The notes beneath the pieces were generated by a model. It had not been told where the DNA came from and did no database searches. It saw nothing but the letters and a program-made list of their open reading frames with translations. Shown one piece after another: positions 1 through 5,371 of a stretch of 6,185 bases of DNA; the stretch's first letter is position 1; each line of letters opens with the position of its first letter. The stretch is from Candidatus Aminicenantota bacterium (GTDB taxonomy: Bacteria; Acidobacteriota; Aminicenantia; Aminicenantales; Aminicenantaceae): assembly GCA_030615975.1 (NCBI GenBank), contig JAUWYH010000097.1:1-6185 (forward strand), read 5' to 3'. Made by a program: the position numbers and the translations under genes.

Positions 1-71
1 TTCCTAAATATTCCTTGTGTATAAATATATAATTCTTTAATTTTCAATAATTTCAGTGGAAATAAGGATTG

Positions 72-144
72 TGGCGAGGGACGGAATCGAACCGCCGACG
101 CAGAGATTTTCAGTCTCTCGCTCTACCGACTGAGCTACCTCGCC
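72..144 (-). tRNA. tRNA-Phe (anticodon GAA)
   Basis: Read on the minus strand, this folds into a complete 73-nt cloverleaf. It has a 7-bp acceptor stem (GGCGAGG with CCTCGCC), a 4-bp D stem (GCTC/GAGC) with loop AGTCGGTA, and a 5-bp anticodon stem (AGAGA/TCTCT) around the loop CTGAAAA, which puts GAA at positions 34-36. A 5-nt variable region (GCGTC) follows, then a 5-bp T stem with loop TTCGATT and one G-U pair. The discriminator base is A at position 72. The next bases read CAA, so CCA is not encoded and must be added after transcription. The gene is transcribed away from the operon on the right, and a strong promoter lies just upstream of it. Confidence 0.97.
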
Positions 145-164
145 ATTTTCTTGTTTGGATTTTG

Positions 165-193
165 AGTATAATTTTCTTCTTTTATAAAGTCAA
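165..193 (-). promoter_or_regulatory. Sigma-70-type promoter of the tRNA-Phe gene
   Basis: On the minus strand there is a -35 box TTGACT (188-193), a 17-nt spacer and a -10 box TATACT (165-170), each one mismatch from consensus. Transcription would start near 158, leaving about 14 nt of leader before the mature tRNA 5' end at 144. Match quality, spacing and position all suit a strongly expressed stable-RNA gene. No intrinsic terminator is visible downstream of the tRNA in positions 1-71. Confidence 0.8.
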
Positions 194-254
194 CTGCTAA
201 CTCGACTCGTGAATAATCCAGGTTAAGTATTGTGTCTCTTGGATTCGTTTACTT

Positions 255-303
255 GCATCATGGAAAACAAGATGCTTCCATAGTCTTGACTAAGCTAGAG
301 ACT
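255..303. repeat. Cluster of short inverted repeats in the intergenic region
   Basis: Three short dyads lie in a row. GCATC (255-259) can pair with GATGC (271-275). ATGGAA (260-265) can pair with TTCCAT (276-281). AGTCT (282-286) can pair with AGACT (299-303), with an inner CTA/TAG pair closing an AGC loop (290-298). The first two cross each other, so they are either alternative hairpins or a pseudoknot-like arrangement, and the third abuts the second. No T-run follows, so this is not a simple terminator. The function is unknown: it could be a leader RNA structure, an operator cluster or chance. Confidence 0.35.
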
Positions 304-314
304 CATGCTACGTT
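286..314 (+). promoter_or_regulatory. Weak candidate promoter ahead of the glycosyltransferase relic
   Basis: TTGACT (286-291) is followed by a 17-nt spacer and TACGTT (309-314), preceded by TG as in an extended -10. The -35 matches well but the -10 matches consensus at only three of six positions. Transcription from here would start almost at the ATG at 324, leaving essentially no leader, and there is no Shine-Dalgarno sequence. It may be the decayed promoter of the now broken gene. Confidence is low. Confidence 0.25.
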
Positions 315-323
315 CATTTCCCG

Positions 324-745
324 ATGAAAATTGCCGCAGTACTCCCCCATATGGAAATTTTTGGAGGCGTGAGGAGGTATATAGAAATCGGCAATGAATT
401 CTCCAAAAGGGGTCATTGCTTTGTTCTTTTCCATCCAGACGGAAGAAAACCTGAATGGTTAGAATTCAAAGGAAGAACAGAGTCTTTTTCTTCTCTAGGG
501 GAGGGAGGTTTTGATGTTGCCCTCTGTAGCGAATATTCCATTTTGCCTTTCACAACCACACAGCTTTAGTATCTCCTTTTCCTTATCCTCTTTTTTTGCG
601 TTACCAGATTGAAAGGCTTATCCAAAATGAAGGGCTTCGCCATAGATTAGCCCGGGAGGGATGGAAGAGAATAAAGGATTTTACCTGGAGCGCTTTGGTC
701 AACAGATTAGAACAGATTTTTAAGGAAGAAGCGAAATTGAAATAG
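324..745 (+). pseudogene. Glycosyltransferase family 4 (group 1) relic with internal deletion
   Basis: The 5' part encodes 81 residues resembling the start of a GT4 glycosyltransferase: a beta strand MKIAAVLPH, the acceptor-side motif GGVRRY at residues 14-19, then a helix, KRGH, and FDVALCSE near the end. It stops at the TAG at 567-569. Immediately downstream, in another frame open from 530, lies a typical GT4 C-terminus. Its recognisable parts are ALVSP at about 563, then from 602 YQIERLIQNEGLRHRLAREG, then a KDFTW motif, ending at the TAG at 743-745. Intact GT4 enzymes run to about 350-400 residues. Here roughly 200 central residues are absent, including the nucleotide-sugar-binding region with the EX7E motif, and the two ends are out of frame. 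I infer a deletion plus frame change in a cell-wall or surface-sugar glycosyltransferase, now inactive. A short N-terminal peptide could still be translated. Its substrate cannot be told. Confidence 0.75.
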
Positions 746-765
746 GAGATATGTTGTGATATCCT
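737..765 (+). promoter_or_regulatory. Candidate promoter of the downstream operon
   Basis: TTGAAA (737-742), a 17-nt spacer and TATCCT (760-765) give a moderate sigma-70-like match (5/6 and 4/6). The predicted start near 772 would leave a leader of about 15 nt that just includes the GGAGGG ribosome binding site (773-778) of the next gene. The -35 overlaps the last codons of the glycosyltransferase relic. It is the best candidate I see between the relic and the operon, but it is not decisive. The operon could instead be read from further upstream. Confidence 0.35.
748..763. repeat. Small palindrome overlapping the operon promoter candidate
   Basis: GATAT (748-752) and ATATC (759-763) form a perfect 5-bp dyad around GTTGTG. 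It lies in the spacer and -10 of the candidate promoter at 737-765, a position typical for a repressor operator, although a dyad this short also occurs by chance. Confidence 0.25.
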
Positions 766-786
766 TCCAGGTGGAGGGAAAACTCG

Positions 787-1011
787 ATGGAAGAAAAAGA
801 GCTTAAAGAAATCATGCTCAAAGAAAGTGAAGAATTCAGAAAAGCATATCAAAAGCACCAACAATATGAGGAAAAACTTGAAGAGTTCAAAAAGAAAGGG
901 TATCTTTCCGAAGAGGAGAGGCTCAAGGAGAAAGAGTTGAAGAAGAAAAAGCTTGCTCTTAAAGATAAGATGTATTACTTGATGACAGAGTACAGAAAAT
1001 CTCTTCCATAA
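787..1011 (+). CDS. YdcH/DUF465 family small coiled-coil protein
   Basis: This encodes a 74-residue, very Lys/Glu-rich, all-helical protein with no signal peptide or membrane segment. It fits the DUF465/YdcH pattern: a first helix with EEFRKAYQKH (residues 15-24), a short turn near GYLSEEE (38-44), then the hallmark second helix LKKKKLALKDKM (51-62). The family is expected to form an antiparallel helical hairpin. Its members are widespread in Gram-negative bacteria and their biochemical role is not established. The start is supported by GGAGGG at 773-778, 8 nt before the ATG. The stop is followed after 12 nt by the Asd-like gene, so this looks like the first gene of the operon. A strongly charged shadow reading is unlikely here because the family motif is clear. 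Confidence 0.85.
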   Translation: MEEKELKEIMLKESEEFRKAYQKHQQYEEKLEEFKKKGYLSEEERLKEKELKKKKLALKDKMYYLMTEYRKSLP

Positions 1012-1023
1012 GGCCGTTTTAAA

Positions 1024-2052
1024 ATGAACGAGAAGAAAAAGTTGAGACTTGCTCTAGTTGGAACAGATTCTCTGCGCGGAAAAGAGATAAAGAATGTTTT
1101 GAGCAGTGAAAAATTTCTTTTTGAAAAGATAGATTTTTTTGACCCGGATGTTAAAGAAAAATACAGCAAACTGACTCAATTTCAAGGAGAACCGAAGGTC
1201 ATTCACAATCTTGAGGATGATTCTCTTTTTAATTCGGATCTGGTTTTTTTAGCAGCTGATAAAGAGATAAACCGAAAATATGGAATTCTTGCTCAAGGAC
1301 AAAAATATCAGGCTATCGATTTGAGCGAGACATTTAATTCAGAAAAGGAAATTCCCATAGTTGTGGCTGGTGTAAACGATAGAATTATTCTAAAGAAAAG
1401 GCCTGATATAATTGCCAATCCTCATCCTGTTACAGTCATCCTTTCCCATATTTTTTATTTAATTCTCAAAGAATTTGGGCTTTCCAAAGCAATAGCTTTT
1501 GTCCTCCAACCCGTTTCTGCTTTTGAGAAATCCGGCATCGAGGAATTAGCCAACCAGAGTGTAGATATATTAAATAGCTCTTCTCTCACAAAGAAAGTCT
1601 TTAAGGCCCAGATTGCCTTTAATCTTCTTTCCCATACTGAACCGATGGATGAGAATGGCTTTTCTGCTGTTGAGAAGCAAATCATGATCGAGATAAAAAG
1701 GGTTCTTAAGGCATGGGATTTTCCTCTCACACTCTCACTCGTCCAGGCTCCTGTTTTCCATTCTTATTCGATAATGACCTATTTAGAATTAAAAGAGAAA
1801 GCAGAAATCCAAGCTTTAAAAGATCTTTTCAAGAGATCTCCTTACTTTAAGCTAACATCCCCAACACTTTCCTCTCCTGCTTCTTGTGTTTCTGTTGCAG
1901 GAAAGGATAAAATTTTTATAGGTCAGATAAAAAAAGAGAAATCTCTTCCCAAAAGCTTTTGGATATGGACGGTCGCGGATAATCTAACTCGTGGATCAGC
2001 GTTGAATGCCTTTGAGATTTCAAAAAAAATTTTATCTGCCACAAGGGCTTAA
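1024..2052 (+). CDS. Aspartate-semialdehyde dehydrogenase-like protein without catalytic cysteine
   Basis: This 342-residue protein has the whole ASADH/USG-1 fold in order. It has an N-terminal dinucleotide-binding segment (residues 7-25), the core segment VSAFEKSGIEELANQ (164-178), AFNLLSH and DENGFSAVEKQ in the dimerisation domain, VQAPVF (240-245), and the C-terminal VADNLTRGSALNAFEI (317-332). Key residues are altered. The NPNC-S/T active-site motif reads NPHPVT (132-137), so Pro135 stands where the acyl-accepting Cys should be. The GxxGxxG loop reads GTDSLRG (13-19), losing its middle glycine. The arginine of the RVPV substrate motif is Gln241, as I recall for the non-enzymatic E. coli USG-1 protein. 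It is therefore probably not an active Asd for lysine/threonine synthesis but an Asd paralog of unknown role, perhaps structural or regulatory. A weak AAGG (1010-1013) precedes the ATG. It sits 12 nt after the YdcH-like gene and 3 nt before msbA. Confidence 0.85.
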   Translation: MNEKKKLRLALVGTDSLRGKEIKNVLSSEKFLFEKIDFFDPDVKEKYSKLTQFQGEPKVIHNLEDDSLFNSDLVFLAADKEINRKYGILAQGQKYQAIDLSETFNSEKEIPIVVAGVNDRIILKKRPDIIANPHPVTVILSHIFYLILKEFGLSKAIAFVLQPVSAFEKSGIEELANQSVDILNSSSLTKKVFKAQIAFNLLSHTEPMDENGFSAVEKQIMIEIKRVLKAWDFPLTLSLVQAPVFHSYSIMTYLELKEKAEIQALKDLFKRSPYFKLTSPTLSSPASCVSVAGKDKIFIGQIKKEKSLPKSFWIWTVADNLTRGSALNAFEISKKILSATRA

Positions 2053-2055
2053 AGA

Positions 2056-3858
2056 ATGAAAGCAGTCCTTCAGCTTTTAAAGCTTACTATTGAAGAGAAA
2101 AAGGCGCTCGTTCTTTCTTTTGTATTCACCGTATTTGTCGCTTTCTTTACATATGTATTTGTTAATTTGATCCAGCCCATCATTGATGAAATGCTCCAGC
2201 TTGCCCCTCAGGCATCTCCTGACAAAACAAATTTAATGGCTTTTATTTTTAAAAATCTCCGAGTGAGTAGGGAACAACTCTTCTGGTTTATTCCTTTACT
2301 CCTGGTGATTGTAATTTTTGGGAAAGGGTTGTTTACGTTCTTGTCTTCGTTTTTTATGAAGTCTATCGGGCATAAAGCCGTAAAAAAACTGAGAGATGAA
2401 CTTTTCGAACATCTTGTTTACCAGTCGTCCAATTACTTTGACCATAAACCGACTGGTGAGCTGATGTCCAGATTGACGAATGATGTGGATAAGATTCAGC
2501 AGGCAGTCTCAGGCAGCATGGGTGATCTCATCCAGGCAATTTTTATTCTTTTTGCCCTTATCATTTACATATTTATTACCGATTGGCGCTTGGCTTTGGC
2601 ATCTTTTATCATCGCTCCTTTAGCTGTTCTCCTCTTAGCACTCTTTAGCCGACAGCTCAAAAAGAAGGGAAAGCTGAATCAGATCAAGATGTCTCAAATA
2701 TATAATCTTCTCCATGAAAGTATTACTGGAAACAAGATTGTCAAGGCATTCACCATGGAAAAATTTGAAATCAAGAGGTTTTTTCAGGCTACGCACAGCT
2801 ATTTTAAAACAAGCATAAAGCTGGCTTGGATAGGAAGTTTATCTTCGCCTTTTATGGAATTTCTGGGTGGGGTCATCGGAGCTTTCATCCTTGTGGTGGG
2901 CACAACGAGAATAGCCCAAGGATACATAAGCCCAGGAGATTTTGGCTCTTTTGTCATGGCCATTTTTATGATGTTCACACCAATAAAACGCTTGAGTCGA
3001 GCCAACAACACAATCCAGCAGGGAGTTGCCTGTTATGAAAGAGTCCAAGAGATTCTGCAAAATAAGCCTCAAATCAAAGACCATCCTTGTGCTTTCCCTC
3101 TTCCTCCTATAAAAGGAGAAGTGAAATTCGAAAATGTCTCTTTCAGCTACAATGAAACAAGACCTGTTCTTTACAATGTCGATTTTGAAGCCATGCCTAA
3201 TGAAACAGTTGCTCTTGTCGGGTTGAGCGGTGCTGGAAAAACAACTATCATAAATCTCCTTTCTCGTTTTTATGACCCGACTTCGGGGAGAATCACTATT
3301 GATGGTATTGATATCCGTGAAGTAAGTCTTTCGTCCCTCAGATCCCAGATTGGCCTTGTGACTCAGGATCTCATTCTCTTCAACGATACAGTACGGAATA
3401 ATATAGCCTATGGGCTGGAGGATATTTCGCTGAAAAGGGTTATAGAGGCAGCCGAAGCAGCCAAAGCCCATGATTTTATTGTAGAGCTTCCTCAAGAATA
3501 TGATGACTTGGTTGGAGAAAAAGGATCACTGCTGTCCAGCGGACAAAGACAGAGATTGGCGATTGCGCGAGCTTTGCTTAAGGATCCACCTATTCTTATT
3601 CTTGATGAGGCCACCTCAGCTCTTGACTCTGAGTCAGAAAGGCTAATACAGATCGCTTTGGCCAATGTCATGAAGAACAGAACCACATTTGTTATCGCTC
3701 ACCGCTTATCCACAATCCGAAGCGCTGATAAAATATTGGTGGTTGATAGAGGGAGAATTGCTGAAATCGGCACTCATAAACAACTCTGCAGGAAAGATGG
3801 CATTTATAAAAAATTGTATGATCTGCAGTTTCCAGAGGAAAGGGAGGAGACGCCTTGA
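2056..3858 (+). CDS. msbA: MsbA-like lipid A ABC exporter (fused permease and ATPase)
   Basis: This 600-residue half-transporter would act as a homodimer in the inner membrane, flipping lipid A-core or a similar lipid outward using ATP. Six membrane segments are visible at about residues 17-40, 76-98, 158-175, 179-198, 266-284 and 296-312, with the coupling-region phrase GELMSRLTNDVDKIQ between segments 2 and 3. The nucleotide-binding domain has the A-loop Tyr365, Walker A GLSGAGKTT (389-397), Q-loop Gln437, signature LSSGQ (493-497), Walker B ILILD (513-517) with catalytic Glu518, D-loop SALD (521-524) and H-loop His549, so it should be functional. LSSGQ instead of LSGGQ is a conservative change. 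AAGGG (2043-2047) inside the end of the preceding gene lies 8 nt before the ATG, which starts 3 nt after that stop. A general lipid or drug exporter of the same subfamily remains possible, since no other lipopolysaccharide genes are in view. Confidence 0.9.
   Translation: MKAVLQLLKLTIEEKKALVLSFVFTVFVAFFTYVFVNLIQPIIDEMLQLAPQASPDKTNLMAFIFKNLRVSREQLFWFIPLLLVIVIFGKGLFTFLSSFFMKSIGHKAVKKLRDELFEHLVYQSSNYFDHKPTGELMSRLTNDVDKIQQAVSGSMGDLIQAIFILFALIIYIFITDWRLALASFIIAPLAVLLLALFSRQLKKKGKLNQIKMSQIYNLLHESITGNKIVKAFTMEKFEIKRFFQATHSYFKTSIKLAWIGSLSSPFMEFLGGVIGAFILVVGTTRIAQGYISPGDFGSFVMAIFMMFTPIKRLSRANNTIQQGVACYERVQEILQNKPQIKDHPCAFPLPPIKGEVKFENVSFSYNETRPVLYNVDFEAMPNETVALVGLSGAGKTTIINLLSRFYDPTSGRITIDGIDIREVSLSSLRSQIGLVTQDLILFNDTVRNNIAYGLEDISLKRVIEAAEAAKAHDFIVELPQEYDDLVGEKGSLLSSGQRQRLAIARALLKDPPILILDEATSALDSESERLIQIALANVMKNRTTFVIAHRLSTIRSADKILVVDRGRIAEIGTHKQLCRKDGIYKKLYDLQFPEEREETP
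3843..3847 (+). promoter_or_regulatory. Shine-Dalgarno that fixes the TTG start of yicC
   Basis: GGAGG lies 7 nt before the TTG at 3855, inside the last codons of msbA. The next in-frame ATG (3867) would be 19 nt away and would remove the first four residues of the usual family N-terminus MI-x-SMTGY. The ribosome site therefore supports TTG. Confidence 0.75.
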
Positions 3859-4733
3859 TCCAGAGTATGACGGGCTATGCAGATAAGAGGTTTGATTCTC
3901 AATATCTTTCAGCAAAGATAAGCATCAAAACTTTGAACCATCGCTTCTTTGATTGGAGTTATCGAGGCACTCCCATTGGGAGTGTAGAAAACAGACTCAG
4001 AGCTGTCTGTCAGAAAAAGCTTCACAGAGGGAGAGTAGAAGTTTCGGTGGAACTCGTTTTTTTAGATTCCTCCAGATGGGATTTTTGGTTCAATGAAGAT
4101 TTGTTGGAGAAAATATTTTCTTCTCTTGAGAGAATTTTTTCTAAGATGCAGAGAAAAATAAGCTTTTCAGTAGATAATATTTTTGCCATCCCTCGTGCTG
4201 TGGAGATGAGAAGAAAAGATTTCACTAAGGATGAAGTTTCTTTCTTAGAAAAAAAATTTGATTTGACTCTGGAATATGTTATAAAAGCGAGGATAAGAGA
4301 AGGGAAGGAGATGGGGCGAGAGATCCGTGGCCATGTTCAAAACATAAGACAAGTTTTGAGGCGGGTTGAAAAACTGGCTAAAACCCATCCTCTAATCATT
4401 CGGGAAAAGTTAGAGCTGAGATTAAAAGATCTGAATTATGAAACATCGCTTTCAGAAGAGAAAATTGTTGAGGAAGCAGCCTTTCTGGCTCAGCGGTATG
4501 ATTTGACGGAGGAGATAACGAGGCTTAAATATCATTTGAATTATATGGAGGAGCTTTTATCTTCGAAGAAAGAAGAGCCCGTAGGAAAGAAATTGGATTT
4601 TATTGCCCAGGAACTTTATAGAGAGGCGAACACCATAAATTCTAAAGCCCAGGATATAGAAATAATCAAAGAGATTTTGACCGTAAAGAGTGAAGTGGAG
4701 ACTATCCGCCAGCAAGTGCAGAACATCGAATAG
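3855..4733 (+). CDS. yicC: YicC/YloC family endoribonuclease
   Basis: This 292-residue protein of normal family length has both halves. The N-terminal YicC-like domain has SMTGYA (residues 4-9), KTLNHRFFD (25-33) and the HRGRVEV segment. The C-terminal DUF1732 domain has YDLTEEITRL (215-224), GKKLDFIAQELYREANT (244-260) and the closing REQ-like IRQQVQNIE. Family members from E. coli and Bacillus are reported to be endoribonucleases acting in RNA turnover in the cytoplasm, and the acidic and His/Arg residues of the C-terminal motifs are kept here. It starts at TTG, whose last two bases begin the msbA TGA stop (a 4-nt TTGA overlap), with a good Shine-Dalgarno, so translation is probably coupled to msbA. 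A hairpin spans its stop codon. It lies directly upstream of gmk, a common arrangement. Confidence 0.92.
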   Translation: MIQSMTGYADKRFDSQYLSAKISIKTLNHRFFDWSYRGTPIGSVENRLRAVCQKKLHRGRVEVSVELVFLDSSRWDFWFNEDLLEKIFSSLERIFSKMQRKISFSVDNIFAIPRAVEMRRKDFTKDEVSFLEKKFDLTLEYVIKARIREGKEMGREIRGHVQNIRQVLRRVEKLAKTHPLIIREKLELRLKDLNYETSLSEEKIVEEAAFLAQRYDLTEEITRLKYHLNYMEELLSSKKEEPVGKKLDFIAQELYREANTINSKAQDIEIIKEILTVKSEVETIRQQVQNIE

Positions 4734-4747
4734 ATAAGCTATCGATG
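4724..4747 (+). other. RNA hairpin across the yicC stop codon, upstream of gmk
   Basis: CATCGA (4724-4729) pairs fully with TCGATG (4742-4747). After one bulged A (4730), TAG (4731-4733, the yicC stop codon) pairs with CTA (4739-4741), closing the loop ATAAG. That gives nine base pairs with one bulge. The next bases are ATATAAAAGAG, not a T-run, so it is not an intrinsic terminator. The weak gmk ribosome site (near 4755-4758) begins 7 nt beyond it. It may influence stop-codon read-off, mRNA processing or gmk translation. Confidence 0.45.
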
Positions 4748-4765
4748 ATATAAAAGAGTGAAAAG

Positions 4766-5371
4766 ATGCTTTACGTAATCACAGGGCCCTCAGGCTGCGG
4801 GAAATCTACCCTTGTCAAAAGCATATTGGGGGAAGTGGAAAATGTTGAGTTTTCTATTTCTTATACTACCCGCAAAAAAAGAGATTCAGAGCAGGAGGGG
4901 AAGGATTATTTTTTTGTCTCCAAAGCAGAATTCGGGCAGATGATTGAAATGGATAAACTGGCAGAATGGGCTGTCGTCCATGGCCATTATTATGGGACAT
5001 CCAAAAGAGAGATAGAAAAAAAAGGGTCCGAAAGGGACCTGCTTTTGGATATCGATATTCAGGGCGCCCAACAAATAAAGACAAAATTCAAAAAAGCCGT
5101 GTTTATTTTTATCATTCCTTCCTTGTTCCAAGAACTAAAAACGAGGCTTAAGAATAGAGGAGAGGAAGCTGTGGACGTGATTGGGAGAAGGCTTGAAATC
5201 GCAAAGAAAGAAATCAGATATTATCCTGAGTTTGACTACATCATTATCAACGACAAACTTGATAAAGCTCGAAAAGAGCTAGCTTCAATTATTTTAGCAA
5301 CGAGATGTCGGCTCGATTCTCGCAAGAAAGAAATTGTGCCTATTCTCAGAAGCTTTTTTGAAAATGAATGA
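4766..5371 (+). CDS. gmk: Guanylate kinase
   Basis: This cytoplasmic nucleoside monophosphate kinase converts GMP and ATP to GDP and ADP, feeding GTP, dGTP and (p)ppGpp pools. The 201-residue length is normal. The P-loop is GPSGCGKST (residues 7-15). The GMP-binding part has SYTTRKKR (32-39), Glu42 and KDYFFV (46-51). EWAVVHGHYYGT (67-78) and LLLDIDIQGA (92-101), which carries the conserved Asp of the site, complete the signature. The lid follows as LKNRGEE...IGRRLEIAKKE. All expected catalytic residues appear present. It starts at ATG 32 nt after yicC with only a weak AAGAG Shine-Dalgarno (4754-4758), and its stop overlaps the next gene's start. In several Gram-positive bacteria and relatives remA (DUF370) lies before gmk. 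It is absent here. Confidence 0.96.
   Translation: MLYVITGPSGCGKSTLVKSILGEVENVEFSISYTTRKKRDSEQEGKDYFFVSKAEFGQMIEMDKLAEWAVVHGHYYGTSKREIEKKGSERDLLLDIDIQGAQQIKTKFKKAVFIFIIPSLFQELKTRLKNRGEEAVDVIGRRLEIAKKEIRYYPEFDYIIINDKLDKARKELASIILATRCRLDSRKKEIVPILRSFFENE

Noticed and set aside
1..71. Terminator for tRNA-Phe or a 3' attachment-site duplication
   Set aside because: Only a 4-bp TTTC/GAAA stem is visible with no clean U-tract, and no repeat of the tRNA 3' end is seen elsewhere in the window.
601..864. 87-codon minus-strand open frame opposite the glycosyltransferase relic and the YdcH-like gene
   Set aside because: It is antisense to recognisable coding sequence, rich in Phe/Leu/Ser from reversed Lys/Glu codons, and shows no family motif.
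2839..3495. Long (218-codon) minus-strand open frame inside msbA
   Set aside because: The opposite strand encodes invariant ABC transporter motifs in frame. The antisense product resembles no protein, so it is a shadow.
4749..4754. TATAAA as an internal -10 box for gmk
   Set aside because: No -35-like hexamer lies 16-18 nt upstream (the 17-nt position reads TCGAAT), and the match overlaps the gmk translation leader in an operon.
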